A stretch of 64,000 nucleotides of DNA from Limnanthes douglasii subsp. nivea (GCA_036936605.1 JAUPFV010000001.1:78263910-78327909); one strand, 5' to 3'; positions 1 to 13,261 are shown, counted from the first letter of the stretch. Notes: generated from the sequence alone by a model not told the origin. Translations and numbers: made by a program.

Positions 1-2690
1 CAGATTTGGGGCTTCATTGTTATAAAGTGATGTCTTTCGGATAGAAAAATGTTGGGGCCACATATCAAAGGTTAGTAAACGAAGCTTTTGCTAATCAGAT
101 TGGCAGAAACATGGAAGTTTATATAGATGATATGATGGTAAAAATCTTGGAAGAAGATACACATATATCTGACCTTCAAGAAACATTTTCTAATTTAAAG
201 GTTGTGAACTTGAAGCTAAACCCTGAAAAATGTGTTTTTAGGGTCCGATTTGGAAAATTCTTAGGCTACATAATAAGTGAAAAAAGTATTCAACCTGATC
301 CTGACCAGCTCAATGCCCTGCTAGCTATGGAACCTCCTCAGAGCAACAAAGAAGTTCAAAGGATAACCGGAATATTGGCTGCTTTGAACAGGTTTATTTC
401 AAGATCATCAGACAAATGTGCTCTATTTTTTCAAGTATTAAGGAATGACAAAGACATTAATTGGTCTCCCCAGTTTGATCAGACATTTATTGAAATTAAC
501 AAGCATTTGTCTTCACCTAAGACTCTTTTTAAACCTGTTCAGCGGGAAAAGCTCTACGTATATCTAGCTGTATCAGAGTATGCAATAAGTGTTGTGCTAG
601 TAAGAAAGGTGGACAATTACCCTCGTCCGGTGTATTACATTAGCAAAAGTTTGTTGGATGCTGAAAGAAGATATTTGAAGTTTGAAAAACTAGCATTGGC
701 CTTGGTAATTGCAGCAAGAAAGATGAGACCATACTTCCAAGCTCATTCCATTATCGTTCGAACATCTTTTCCCTTGAAAAGTGTTCTTCAGAAAGATGAT
801 GTGTCAAGCATAATGACCAAGTGGTCAGTTGAGCTGGGTGATTATGATATTGATTTTGCGTCTCGGACGACGATGAAAGCCCAGTCAGTGGCTGATTGCT
901 TGGTAGAATTTCATGTTGATAGATCATCCGGACATATGCCAGAAAACCAATCTAAGAAAGAATGGGTAGTCCGAACTGATGGTGGATCAAGTACTTTAGG
1001 TTCTGGGGCTGGAATTTGTTTAACTTCTCCCTATGGTGATATTATGTACCAGGCTATATGTTTTGGTTCCAGGGCTTCTAATAATGAATCTCAAAGTGAA
1101 GCAACTATAGCTGGTCTTAAGCTAGCCCTCATATGCGGCGCCAAAAGAGTCTGATTAATGAGTGATTCCCAATTACTGATTCACCATACTCATGGGAAAT
1201 TTGAAGTAAAGAAAGAACAATTGATTAAATACTTGCTGATGTTAAGAGAAATTGTTGCAAGCTTCAAGAATATCTACTATGAACACATCCTTAGATCGGA
1301 CAATATTGTGGTAGCTCTTTGGCAAGCATAACTTATTCTGAATCTCACCCTTGGATTCTGATGCAAGAATGCCCATCAATACAAATGGTCCAATAAAAAG
1401 GTAAAGAGGATGAATGAAGTATGAGCATAACAACCATTCAAACCAAGGAATTGAGAGATGATATTCTTCAGTTTATTTCCGATGGGATTTTGCCTCCGGA
1501 TAAGGCCATGGCTAAGAAAATCAAGTATAAGGCTCGTAGTTTCTTGATATTAAGGGAAGTTCTTTACAATAAATATTTCAGCAGACCTCTCTTGCGTTGT
1601 TTAGGATTTGAAGAATCCCAAGTTGTGTTATCTGAACTACATAATGGAGAAGGTTCTGCACATTGTGGCTATAAAGCCTAACCAGAAGAGTTTTATTAGC
1701 AGGGTACTACTGGCCAACCATGATGGCATATGCTAAAGAAATGGTAAAGAAGTGTGATCCTTGCCAAAGATATGGAAATGAAATTCATGTTCCAGCAGTT
1801 CCTATGGAATCCATATCTAAACCGATACCCTTCGACAAATGGGGGTTGGATCTAGTTGGGCCTCTTCCCATGGCATCCGGTGGATGTAGAACAATCATAG
1901 TTGCTATTGACTATTTCTCTAAGTGGATAGAGACAACTCTTTTAGCTGGAACCACTTCTAAGGCAATCATTAAATTTATTTTCTAACATATATTGTAGAT
2001 TTGGGGTTCCGCGAAAGATTACCACATATAATGGGCCACAGTTTGATAACAAATACATGGAAATGTTTTCAGCAACTCTAGAGGAATTCAACACTATTTT
2101 TCTTCTCCTTTCCAACCTCAAGAAAATTGGCAAGTCGAAGTTGCTAATCGGACAATATTTTCCGGGTTGAAGAAGAATCTGGAGGGAGCTGCAGGAAAGT
2201 GGCCAAGTTATTTACAAGAAGTATTGTGGGCTTACCGAACTACACCTTGGGCTGCTACACAAGCATCTCCTTTTGCCTTTGTGTATGATATGGATACAAT
2301 CACTCCCATAGAAGCTACTTTACCATCTCACAGAGTCCAAAATTATTCCGAATAGGCAAATGGTATGGCAGTCAGGAATCGGTTGGACTTGATTTAAGAA
2401 AGAAGAGTTAAAGCGCACTTGAGAACGACGCATTACCAGGGTTTGATGAGGAGCAAATTTGCCTCCAAAATGAAAAAAAGAGATTTTCAGTTGGGGGACA
2501 AAGTCTTAAGAAAATTCTTTTAACACACCAAGGAAAACATTTCGGTAAGTTGGCTCTGAATTGGGAAAGCCCTTATATGGTATGTGGGAGAGTTAAACCA
2601 GGAACATACATGCTCTAAGATAAGGAAATGAGAGCACTAAAACACCCATGGGACGTTGAACACCTCATGTTATACTTAGAATAGAACTCT
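1..2690 (+). pseudogene. Element A pol remnant: RT, RNase H, second RNase H, integrase
   Basis: Reading starts in the RT palm, with a stop near nt 42. The polymerase motif YIDD is at about nt 121-132, followed by the thumb (FLGYIISEK, LTGxxAALNRFISRSSDK). The first RNase H covers about nt 530-900 (YYISKSLLDAERRYLK). The second covers about nt 960-1330 and begins VRTDGGSS; it is cut by a TGA at 1152-1154 before the conserved SDSQL stretch. Integrase runs from about 1420: zinc-finger region (ELHNGEGSAHCGY, CDPCQRY), core GLDLVGPLP, then several frameshifts. The second catalytic Asp is replaced by Tyr in the block that normally reads DNGPQFDN (near 2027). The Glu block (QVEVANRT) survives at about 2130. 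Non-functional. Confidence 0.85.
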
Positions 2691-3163
2691 CTTGTAAATA
2701 TTTACTTTATAAGAATCAATATAAATACTATGGGGCATACTCTTTCCTAAGCTGGTGGCGTGGGGAGGTTTTAACGAGGTGTCCGAGTTTTTTAATAATA
2801 TCTTATGCCTTCTTTAAAAATCTGGTGCAATTATGTTCTTGATTTAGCCATATTATGAGGTGGTCGGATATTAAATACTTATTAAACACCCCGACCAAAT
2901 ATTGAATACCCTTACTTAACACCTCTGAAATATTGAAGTCTATTTAAGCATTGGGCATAAAGAGTTAAACAAAATTCAAACAAAGGGAAATATGATATTG
3001 GAATCTAATCGGACTAGAACCGATCCATGATTCACAGATGCCTTGACCATTTAAGAACTTTAAGTTTTACAGAACAGAGATTAAACAAACAATGCAACAA
3101 AATATCTTGGCCATCCAAGGACTTTAGTTTCTCAACAAAAATACATAGCATAACAATACAACC
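2691..3163 (+). other. Noncoding spacer between pol and antisense ORF, with conserved AGGTTTTAA box
   Basis: No gene is seen. Near 2735-2800 it carries a block (GGGGCATACTCTTTCCT, then GGAGGTTTTAACGAGGTGTC) also found after pol in B, C and D, although coding sequence around it has decayed. Similar boxes occur in the 3' noncoding part of many plant LTR retrotransposons. Further right (about 2860-2960) are irregular copies of a TATTAAACACC-type repeat, also present in D. Confidence 0.6.
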
Positions 3164-5922
3164 TTAGGGCTTGTCCCCTTCAGCTTTTTCTTAACCACCA
3201 TCTTTTTTCGGACTTTTGAGTTCAACACTTGAACTCTCACCAACTCCTTCATTTTCATTGGAATCTTCCCCACTTGAATAGTTGTGCTTGTCACCATCAG
3301 CCATCGTATGAAAAGGGAGGTCATCGGATTCCACAAATTTCCACAAAGGATCAAGAGTCCTCTTAGGAAAGGTCTCATAAAACATTGAGACCATGTCAGA
3401 TTTAATGCCATCATCCCTTTTCTCCAATGAGTCTACCACTCCAGAGGCATACTTCTCTATTCCAACCGATATCTCTTTGGTTTATTTTTGTACTATAGTT
3501 TTATTCTCCTCTGTTTTTTTCTTAATAAGATCCTTCAAGATGGACTTGTCCTCGTATAGAGTCTTGATGGTTTTGTCTCTAGCTTCTAGTTGCCCCTTCA
3601 AAGCTTTAATTTCATCAGAAGAAGTTTCAAGTATAGAATACTTGGTCTGGAGATCTTTTTGAGCATCTTCTGACTTAAGCAATTTGGCAGCCAAATCTTC
3701 TTTTTTATTCTTCCGAGATTCTATGCTTTGTTGAGCGGTGGAGAGGCTATTCGTTAAACCTTGGTTAGCTGTGGTCATGGAATTGATAGTGTTTGTTTGT
3801 TCCCTCACTTTTCTGAACAGGTCAACTACCAGACGAATGTAACTTAGAAGGGAGCGAATCATGGTGTCTTGCTCACTTGATATCACATAAGTCTCACCAT
3901 TATGGGTTACAGCATTAGACGAGTTGGCAGGCGATAAGTCTCCGCGAAGTCATCTTTGTCCAGTTCATTGAAATACATGTTAATATTCTGAAATGTATCA
4001 AGATTTACCTCTCTATCAGCAGCGGTCTATTCGGAATAAAGGTTGGATGGAATTTCTTCTTGTAGAGTAGGATCAGCAGGAGCCGGAGGAGAAATTTCAG
4101 AAGGACGTAGAATTATCTCTGATCCCAGAGTAATTTTTTTCCTTCTTTGCAGCTTTTTCATCACTGCTTGCCTTGTGTTTCTTATCCTTATTCGTAATCT
4201 TTGGTGGGTTTTCCGATCCACCAGCCTCCTTAACAGTAACTTCCATTGCTTCCAGCAGAACAACATTGATCCCTCCTTGGTTCTCCGAATCGGTTCCTTC
4301 GGTGGTTGTCTGAGGTAGGCCTATTGTGGTTTTCTTCTTTCTTTTGTTCTTCCTCTTGCCCAGATGGCTAAGGGATTTGACCCTGGAAGGCAAGCAAAGC
4401 TTGGTGTCCTTAGCCTCAATCCTTTTCAAGATAACTTCTGCAGGAGGATGGCTGGTCAATTTTTCACATGAGATGTCTCTTCTCCTTGTGCTATTCCATA
4501 GATGAGACCTCACAAAATTCCCTAAGGTAAAGAAGTTGTGGAAACTATTCCCCCATTTCTCTAAGGCCCAAGCGTTTAGCTTGGCGCAAGTGTTTTGAAC
4601 TGCCTCCACGTGGTCTGAGAACTTCTTCGGAAAAACTGAAAAAGGACTTGAGTCAGTTCGGAATAACCACATAGTATTTAAAAGACTAAGGGAAACTTAA
4701 ATAAAACTTACTTATAATCTTCCAGCGGCTAGTTAGTTGGCTTGGGTTAGAGTGAATTTTTATATTTTTCCCATTCTCCCAGGCTCCGCTGATGAAGAGG
4801 AACTCCGTCCTCCATGGTTTTTCCGACTCCAGTAGATAATTCACTACCTTGTACTAATTCCCCATATGGTAATGGTAGAAGGGAATGTGGTGATTCTTGC
4901 ACAAATTCACCACAACAACGAACTGTTCCATTGGTAGTGGGATCTTAGATACTCTGGAAGCCATGATGCAAGCCATTAGAGTGTGCCACGCGTTTGGGCT
5001 CAACTGACTCAGACATAGCTTAATCAGGTGGAAGTACCTGAGTATATCTGGATCCAAAGGAAACCGGAGTCCCCAGTTCAGCACCTCTGTGTAGACCACT
5101 AGCTCATTAGGCTTACAATCCATCAGAGTTTCCGAGGTGACCGGGATTCTCACCTTGACAGACTCAAGGAACCCCCACTTTATACGAATACGACCTAGTT
5201 CAGCGGTATAGGTGTATACGTAGGATATATTCTTGAGGGATAACAGGTACTTCACGCTGACTTTCTAGAAATTTAGCCTTACTTTCCCTTCTAGACATTC
5301 CGGAAGTGCATCCGGATTAGACATACCCACTTTAGTTTTCCCTTTTGATCTGTTGCGGTGTCCTCTGTCTGTCCAGACACCTCAAAATGAGTATCACCAA
5401 TACTATCTTCCATATTTTCTTCCATTACAATGGAAGGTTGTTCAGATGGCTTAGTTTCTGCCAGGGGCTGTTGTTTGGATGGTTTGGAATCTGGAAAAGG
5501 CTTTATGTTCACTGAACTAGTGTGTTTCGAAAGAGCTAGGAGTGGACTTAGCCTTGGATTAGCGAGTTATTCGGCAAGGGGTATTCTTCTCAGGAGACTT
5601 CTCAGCGTCCGAACCCATGGCAATAAAGGGTGAAGGCTTCATAACACTAGAAATGGCCTTTTCTAGGTTATGAGATTCTTGAATAGAGGATCCTGATTGA
5701 AGAGGAGAAAAAGTTAGGACAAAAGAGAGTTTTCTGAACCTAGATGTCTTTGATGACGATGAACTTTGGTCTGTGTTTGTTTTTAGTTGATTGATTTCTT
5801 CACCAGAAGAAATGGGGAACACCATCAGCTATTCTCTCGTCTCTTGCAACTTTTCTCGCTCTCTCTAATTCAGACAAATTTAACCAACCCCCTTTCACTG
5901 GTGTGTTTTTGGCTGTGAACAT
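3164..5922 (-). pseudogene. Antisense extra ORF of element A (PF04195-like domain plus coiled coil), one intron
   Basis: Homologous to the extra ORFs at 14577 (B), 44153 (D) and 61063 (F). The start at 5922 gives MFTAKNTPVKGGWLNLSELE, which matches the D start. Then come a Ser/Pro-rich region, the conserved domain at 5255-4854 (NWGLRFPLDP, SQLSPNAWHTL; resembles Pfam putative gypsy-type transposon domain PF04195), a 76-bp GT-AG intron (4636-4711), and FPKKFSDH with HLWNSTRRRDIS. A Lys-rich linker and a long coiled coil (about 3886-3482) follow, and the stop is at 3164-3166. Several stops and frameshifts disable it. It is encoded antisense to gag-pol. The protein's function is unknown; the transposase label of the Pfam family is historical. 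Confidence 0.75.
4636..4711 (-). other. Predicted spliceosomal intron in antisense ORF A
   Basis: Read on the minus strand it starts GTAAGTTTTATT and ends in a pyrimidine-rich CTTTTTCAG. Removing 76 bp joins ...WKI-I to FPKKFS in phase 1, the same codon position and phase as in B, D and F. Confidence 0.75.
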
Positions 5923-6396
5923 AAATTACTTGAACGTAGTTTGAAAGAGTATTAAGCTTCCTCTCTCTAGAAGTGTTTGTATTTTTGAAGACAATGGAAC
6001 ATTGAAGTGGAGTTAAATAACTGTGAAAATTGAAAAGGTTACCTACGGGAAGATAAACTAATCATAGCCATGATTAAAGGCTATTAAGCATGGGGAGTTA
6101 CGCCCTAAGTAATTTTCTAGCCTAGTAGGTATGAGCATCTAGGAGAAAAAAGGCTGAGAGGTTGAACCAGAGCCTGACACGTGTCCCACGTTTAAAAAAC
6201 ACTCTTGAAATTCTTAACGGTAAAATCAGTCCCACCTAATTCCGGTCGGGCTGACTCTTGAAATTATTAGCTAGAAAAAATGGTATATTCAATCCGGATA
6301 CAAAGGCAGATCAGAAGAGCACATTGGTAATGCATTGATTTCTATTCTTATGGGTTAACTCTTCCAAAGATTATTTACAATACCTAAAGCGGCTAC
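5923..6396 (-). promoter_or_regulatory. Putative antisense promoter of the extra ORF in element A
   Basis: This is the stretch between the antisense ORF start and the 3' LTR. It holds a perfect palindromic G-box/ABRE core GACACGTGTC at 6176-6185, embedded in sequence shared with B (GTGGGACACGTGTC followed by CTGGTTC on the minus strand). Closer to the ORF is an AT-rich TATA-like box at the position where B has TATATAAAC. The promoter role is inferred; conservation with B is seen directly. The polypurine tract lies at the right end (about 6381-6396). Confidence 0.5.
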
Positions 6397-6752
6397 TGAT
6401 AAGGCCGGATATTTTGGACATTGTACTTTGCTTTTATCCGAAGGGAAATTCAGACCAAGCCGCTACCATAAAAAACCAAACAGGATAAATGTAGCGGAAA
6501 ATGACTAAGCTAGGTGCTGGTCATGTCACACCTTGGGCTAATGGGTTCTTAAACTTGATCCGACTCCACAATCTGACCCTAAAGGCCCATGTGTCATTAA
6601 TTAAGTATAAATAACCCAACTACTTTCATTAATGAGGGTGATCAAAATTTAATACAAGCACACACCTTGATTATCTCACTACACTCCACGTTAAACATTA
6701 AATTCCCAAAACACTTTACTAAATTTCCTTCCACCAGAAATAATCCACACCA
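6397..6752 (+). repeat. 3' LTR of element A
   Basis: Begins TGATAAGGCCGG directly after a purine tract (AAAGCGGCTAC) and ends CCACACCA. A TATA box (TATAAATA) is at 6606-6613, with the U3 box TGACCCTAAAGGCCCAT at about 6574-6590 just upstream. The end matches LTR ends of D and F. The 5' partner is outside the window, so the target duplication (expected AAACT from 6753) cannot be checked. Confidence 0.75.
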
Positions 6753-7199
6753 AAACTTACTCAAAAATCTTTACTTTGTATGACTTTTGTTTTACAAGCG
6801 ATCTAAATGACATAGTGTTTTGTGTGATCACCTTCTATTGTTTTATGACAAAGTTATTTTTCTCCAAAGTTTTTCATATGGTTGAGCAAGTTGCTGACCA
6901 TCATTCATTAGTTGACTATTCTAACTCAAAAAGTGGAGTATTAGAGTATGCTATTATTTAGGTGGACATTGTTCTTTGGCATTCAACATAAGACTTTCTT
7001 AGTTCAAAATAATGAAAATTGTACCCCAACACTTGTTGGATAGCCATTTGACTAAAAAAGATGAGAATTATCATCCAAAAGGATGTTATTTTAGGTTAAA
7101 AAAGATGAACATTTACATCCAAACTTTTTTGGAGTGTATTTTGAGTCCAAAATGATGAACATTTATGGAGATCATTTTAAGATGGTAAAGAGATTTTTA
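6753..7199. other. Noncoding stretch between elements A and C
   Basis: AT-rich. A 61-codon frame at 6776-6961 has no recognisable content. Short direct repeats of the type AAAAAGATGAACATTTACATCC occur at about 7035-7165. Nothing else is seen. Confidence 0.5.
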
Positions 7200-7329
7200 T
7201 ATATAAGTCAGCTATTAGGACACCTCATTAAAAACTTCCCGCACCACCAGAGTAGGAAATAGTATGCCACCGATACTTACATAAGTTCATAAATAAAATA
7301 TTTACAAATTTACACTTTCACTCTATATA

Positions 7330-10300
7330 AAGCTTGAGATTCTCAATGTTCAAGGGGTGGGGAAGATCTCTTCCTTCTTTATGTGTAAGTTTGTATGTCC
7401 CCGGCTTGACTTCTTTTGTTACCGTGTACGGACCCTCCCAGTTATGAGCTAGCTTCCCAAGCCTTTTTTATTTCGTATGGAGGAACAGTTTCCTTAGAAC
7501 TTTGTCCCGGATTTAAATTCTCGTCTTCTAACTTTTGACCGTATTGAATCTCATCAAAGTCTGATAGTGTAGAGAATTCAACTGTGCCCTTCTTTGTTTT
7601 TCTTCTACTAGATCTAACTCTGTGCACTTTCTCTTGTCGTTTGTTTCCTCAAAATATTCACTAAGCCTAAATGAAGAGAAAATTATCTCTGATGGTACCA
7701 CTGAATCCATCCCGTAAACGAGTGCGAATGGTGACTTTTGCGTTGCAGTCTGGGGAGTAGTTCTGTAAGCCCGCAAACCTCTTGTAGATAATCCAGCCAT
7801 TTTCCATCCTTACCTTCCATGTTCTTTTTTAAACCATCTAGAACTGTCTGATTAGTCACCTCCACTTGGCCATTCGCTTGGGGGTGAAGGGGTGCTGCGA
7901 AGTATTATTGTATCCCCTTAGATGCATAGAAGGCTTTCATCTCTTTGTTATCGACCTGTGGTCCGTTGTCCATTGTTATTTTCCTCGGAATCCCAAAACG
8001 ACAACAAATGTTAGAAATAATAAATCTTATCACATTCTTAGCTCTTGTACATGCTAAAGGCTCAGCTTCCACCCACTTAGAAAAATAATGGACTGTAACA
8101 ATGATTGTTTGTCGACCCCCAAATGACATTGGTAAAGGTCCGATTAGGTCAATACCCCAATTGTCAAATACTAAATAATCGGGTATCCATTCGACTGGCA
8201 CACCTGGTGCATGGATTGCGTTAGCAAACCTTTGGCAGGTATCACACTTCTGCACTAATTCCTTAGCATCCGAAGAGAGATTCGGCCAGTAATACCCAGC
8301 AAGAAGAACTCTTCATATCAATGTTTTGTAGCCACAATGTGCTGACCCTTCCCCTATAGCTCTAAAAGTATCATCTGCGATTCATCTCTTTTTAAACATC
8401 GGAGTAAAGGCTGGCTAAAAGATTTTTTTATACAATACATCTCCGAGTACAACATACCCATATGCCTTAAATCGTATTCTTTTAGCCATCACCTTATCAA
8501 CTTGTAGTATGTCATTTACCAAAAATTCTTGAATCTTGCTCCTCCAATCTGTTGCCACACTTGTAGAGATTTGAAAAGCTTCGAAAGATCCTTCAACCGA
8601 TTCACATCTTTTTATTATAGAAAAGGTTTTCTTGTGTGATTATCCAAGGGTACTCCTGTGATTAAGAAGCTTTAGCCAAAGAATCAACTACTGAATTTCT
8701 AGCTCTGTGAACATGTTCGAAACGGACACATGATTTATGTGAAGCTGTGAGTCGCTTATCAACTTTACGCTTTTAGCTCTGTAGATTTTAGCAAGTCTTA
8801 AGCATGTCGAAGCATCTTCGTACTCGACTTCGTTATTTGATGCTTTAAATCCAAATCGGATGGTTTGATACATTACAATTCCTTCAGAAGAAACCAATTG
8901 CACCTCTGCTCTAAAACCAGACGAGCTTGAACCCTCATCAGTTCGGATTGTCCACTTTGCTCCAAGTTTTTCCTCATCGACTTCCATATTATTTTTGCAT
9001 AGTGAAATTTGACTAAGAACTCAGCTTTAATAGCAGTTATTGGCTCAAATTCAATATAAAAATCGATCACTTAGTCATTCTCCCCGACATATTAGGCATT
9101 TGTAACATATTTTTTAATAAAAAAGATGTTCGTACGATAATTGAATGAGCCTGGAAGTACGACCTCATTTTTTGCGCAGATGTAACTAGTGCGAGGGCTA
9201 GTTTTTCTAACCTGAGGTATCGCTTCTTAGCATCAAAAATACCTTTTTACTCACATAATTTATTGGCCTCGCCTCTTCTCGGATTAAAACCGCACTCACA
9301 GTGAAATCTGACAGTGCCAAATAGATATATAACTTTTCCCTTGGATTCGGCTTTGTCAAGATTTATGGTGAAGAAAGGAATTTTTTGATCTGATGAAAAG
9401 CATCTGCATATTCTGGAGTCCAATCAAAACAATTTATTTTTCTTAGCACTTGGAAAAAAGGAGCACACTTATTCGATGACCGTGATATGAACTTGTTCAA
9501 CACTGCCAATATCATGTTAAGATTTGTACCTCTTTTATTATTCTTGGTGGTCCCATAGTACTCAAAGCTTTTAATTGTACCGGGTCGGATTCAATACCAT
9601 GCTCACTAACTATGTAACCTAAAAAAATTCCGGATCTTACCCCAGACGTACATTTTTATGGATTCAAATACATGTTTATCTTTGTCAAGTTGGCAAAAGT
9701 TTCTTCTAAGTCATCCAAATGGGTTTCATCCTTTGAGCTTTTGACTAACATATCATCAATGTAAACTCAACGTGTCTTCCAATTTGGGACTCAAAATCTT
9801 TGTTTACTAAACATTGATACGTTGCTCCAGCATTCTTTAACCCAAACGGCATTACCTTGTATCAATGTAAACCTCTACCTGTGATGAAAGTTGTACTTTC
9901 CTTATCTCTTGGGTCCATTCGGATTTGATTATAACCGGCATACATATCCATGAAAGATAATAGCCAGTTTCCGGATGTCGAGTCAACTAACAGATCTATT
10001 CTGGGTACAAGGAAAGGATCTTTGGGGCACACTCTGTTTAGATCAGTGAAGTCCACGCACATCTGCCACTTGTCATTCTTCTTCTTTACTAGGACCAGGT
10101 TAGCAGTCCATAAAGGATATTGTGACTCGCGTATGTGACCCACTTTAGTTAAAAGATCCACCTCTGCCACGATAGCTTTAGTTTTTTCTTGAGAAAAAGA
10201 TCTCCTCTTCTGTATGATCGGACGAATACTGCTTCGTACCGCAAACCTATGACAAATGACATTTGCTGGAACCTCTATGACATCCTCTGTACACCATGCA

Positions 10301-12770
10301 AACAAATTTAATTTGGTTGATAAAAACTTGATTAAACTTTCTTTTACCCCCGGAGATAATTTTGTGCCGATCTTGAGGCTTTTAGCCGGAAAGAATACAT
10401 GATCCTTAAAAATGTCGTCTGGGATCATGAACCCGGAGGCTTCCCTCAGATCATCCACGGGATCAGATTCTGGGGGAACCCTCACTAATTGCTATTCTTT
10501 CTTTGTCTCAACCCCCTTAACATGCTTGGGGGCCAACGCTACCCGGTAGCACTCTTTTGGCATCTTCTGGATGCTTCCACATGTTCCCACATTGCTTCCC
10601 ACAACGTACTTTAAACATTGATAAATGGTTGATGACACAATATGCATTTTAGATAACCAAGGCCTTCCGAAGATAGCATTATAAGATGTAGGAACATCTA
10701 CAACTATAAACAGGACTGTAACTAACTTTTTGGATGGTCTTCGGCCCAATTCAACCACCCCCTCGAACTCTCCGACTACCTCATCTGTAGCATCGGTGAA
10801 TCCGACTATTGTTCGACCCGATTATAAGATGGTTGGTGGGTTTTTGATCTGGCTGTAAGTAGTCATAAACATGATGGTAGCTTAACTACTCGTATCAATC
10901 AAAATCTTTCGTATCTCATTCCCAACTATCTCCGCCCGATAACTAATGCATCTTCATGCAGACTAGCTACATCTCTCATATCGTCGTCACATTCGAAGCA
11001 AAGTATTAGAGATGGATTTCTATACAGATGTATTGAAGTGCCTGCTTACAATTGTGTTGCTAGACTAACGATGTGTCTATTTCGAGAATAATTTGATATT
11101 CTTGCAACTGTATCTCCTCCAAAAGTTGTCAGTGACTCAAAGAAAGCACATAACTTACTAACATTTCCCCTTGCTATCGATTCTTCTACCACGTTTATAC
11201 TATTTCTGCCCGGTTTTGGGTCTAAGTACTCAACGGAGATGTCAAATGCATCTATAGATTATTCATCAATTGTTTCCAATATCATCATTGTATCCTCTTG
11301 CTTTGGAACAAATTTTTGTTTTAGAGAAACTGTATAATTCTTCTTCACAAAATTGATTAACTTCCCATTCTCTATCAAGTGTTCTACTTATTTTTTTCAG
11401 TGCCACACAGTCTTTTGTATCATGCCCGATATCCTCATGATATTGGCAATACTTGCAGTCTGTATTGGAGTGCCTGGCTTATAACTTGAACAAGCGCCCG
11501 GGGTCGAACTTACTTGTTGGTTGCGATACTTACTGTCGGACATTCACTGATGTCACACTGGCTCTTATCATGGTCGGATCCTGGCAGAACTGATTCGAAT
11601 TAAACTACGACATCGATTCTATTTTCGATGCTATAGTTTCTTGAACTAGAATTCGCTTCTTTATCTGATCCAGAAATGCTCCAAATGTCATAGCCTAAAT
11701 TTCTGTGGTATTATGCTTCATCACCACCAGAAGCAAACCCATTCGGAAGGCAGCTATAGCCACTTTGTTTTCACAAAACTTCATATCTGTCTTGACCTAG
11801 ATAAAATGATTTGTACACTCTTTGAGACTCTCCTCCACTTTCTGCCTACGGTAGATTATAATGTCCTCGTTTGCTCGGAACTTCTTGCTTCCAACAAAAT
11901 GATGTCGGAACATGCTCTAGAACATATCAAAAATTCTTGATACACCATTGACGTAAATGATTATACCACTTTGACGCAACATTCTTGAAAATTTGAAAGA
12001 AATCCCTGCATAATAACTTATCATCATCGTCGTAATTGACCATGAAATTCTTGAATTTTTCTATGTAGCTGTCCGGATCTTCTGTCTCATCAAACTTTTC
12101 CAACTTAGATATGTCAAATCATTTTGGAAGATTTTCATACAAACTTTCTGGTTACTGACTATTGACTCGGTAATCCTGATTATAGCTGTTAGACTGAATT
12201 TTCCTCTAAGGAGTTATATTTTCTTGTCGAGTTACATTTTCCACTTTGTCAAACTCTTCGGAGTATAACTTTGTCTTTTCATGATAATATTTTTTCTTCC
12301 TTGAACCCTTAGTCCTTCGACTAGTTCGATAAGAACTTTTATGCACCCTCGAATCTCTTTGTCTCTGACTTGCTTTATGTCTAGCATCATTATCCGAAGA
12401 CGAAAATTCATCTGAACTAAAAGAAGTATACTCACTAGAATCTGTTGATTTGTATCGTTGTTCATATCTATCTCGCCTTTTGGATGATCGACGGGTTTTT
12501 CTCCGATGTCTTTCCTCAAATGGATTGACATCTTGGGCTTGATCGACGGGTTTCTCTCGTCAGACTTTTGATTTGCTTCTTTGCGAGCTGATTACTGCTT
12601 TCTTTTCACCATTTAGCCTCTCAATATCCTCTAACAGCTCTTTCCACCTTGCTACCAAGACAGATTCTTCGATGAGCTCTTCAGCATATCGATTGTTGTC
12701 GTTTCTTTCATTTATTACTTGCTCTTCCATCACAAGATCTCCATATGAGACTCCAATCAATTTTTTATAG
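7330..12770 (-). pseudogene. Element C gag-pol remnant
   Basis: Order on the minus strand: gag (about 12770-11400, charged N-terminus; frames broken), a protease-like stretch (about 10940-10490: FGRPWLSKMHIV, preceded by VLFIVVDVPTSYNAI), RT (10485-9862: WQMCVDFTDLNRVCPKDPF, FMDMYAGYNQIRMDP), broken RT thumb and RNase H (9860-9070), second RNase H (8987-8690: IRTDEGSSSSG, SDSQLH), and integrase (8270-7440). In integrase the three acidic blocks are preserved (GIDLIGPLP, MDNGPQVDN, ANGQVEVTNQT), but frameshifts and stops separate them. Dead copy. Confidence 0.8.
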
Positions 12771-12815
12771 ATTAATTTTGTAGTTTTGGAACACTGATTT
12801 CGGGTACCACTCAGA

Positions 12816-12833
12816 TTCCCATAGATGGCGCCA
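12816..12833 (-). other. Primer-binding site of element C
   Basis: Minus-strand TGGCGCCATCTATGGGAA lies four bases after the LTR end. It resembles the TGGCGCCGTCTGTGGG-type site common in plant Ty3/gypsy elements. It is unlike the tRNA-Arg type site of B and F; the tRNA is not assigned here. Confidence 0.65.
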
Positions 12834-12837
12834 TTAA

Positions 12838-13261
12838 TGAACTCAATTTTTTCTTAGTAATAGATCTGGATGTGAAAATTTTTGTATGGGAGTGTCATTC
12901 TAAGAAATGTCTTTATCAGATGCTTTTAGAAATGGAACCAATATTTAATAGAGAGAGAGAGAAAAAAAGATAAAAGGAATAAATAGAGTAAAAATTGACT
13001 AATCATTAGACTTTTTTCCCAAAAGGGAATGTCATTTATATAATACACAAGGTGAATAAGGACATTACATAATTACCACTGTTAAAGTGGATTTCTCACC
13101 CCCACTCCTTTACTTTTCATAAACAAGTTTACTAGTTATTAAATTTAACCCCCGCAGTCCTTATGTTTGCTTTAGATTGTCATTGCATTAATTACACTTA
13201 TTTGACCATTGTATTTGCTAGACCAAAGCTTATTTATCATCATATTTTCCTTCCCTTATCA
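12838..13261 (-). repeat. 5' LTR of element C
   Basis: 424 bp, on the minus strand starting TGATAAGGGAAGGAAAATAT and ending GAGTTCA just before the primer site. Boundaries are supported by the same start and internal blocks (for example CATTCCCTTTTGG) in the lone LTR at 42046. Contains a TTATATAAATGAC TATA-like block. No gene inside. Confidence 0.7.

Larger units (their letters stand above)
1..6752 (+). mobile_element. Element A: Tat-lineage Ty3/gypsy retrotransposon, 5' part outside window
   Basis: The visible order is reverse transcriptase end, RNase H, second RNase H, integrase (all +), a noncoding spacer, an antisense extra ORF (-), and a 3' LTR ending at 6752. Two consecutive RNase H domains before integrase are characteristic of the plant Tat lineage (Ogre/Retand group). 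LTR, gag and protease lie left of the window. Stops and frameshifts in every domain show it is dead. Layout and sequence closely match elements B, D and F. The outer right boundary rests on the LTR end ACACCA shared with D and F. Confidence 0.85.
7200..13261 (-). mobile_element. Element C: Tat-like Ty3/gypsy retrotransposon, 3' LTR missing
   Basis: On the minus strand: 5' LTR (13261-12838), primer site, gag, protease, RT, RNase H, second RNase H and integrase, then the post-pol AGGTTTT-type box at about 7208-7250. Its LTR and primer site differ from A, B, D and F. The left end stops abruptly near 7200 without an LTR or antisense ORF, so about a quarter of the element appears deleted. Many stops and frameshifts. 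A related single LTR lies inside element D at 42046. Confidence 0.8.
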
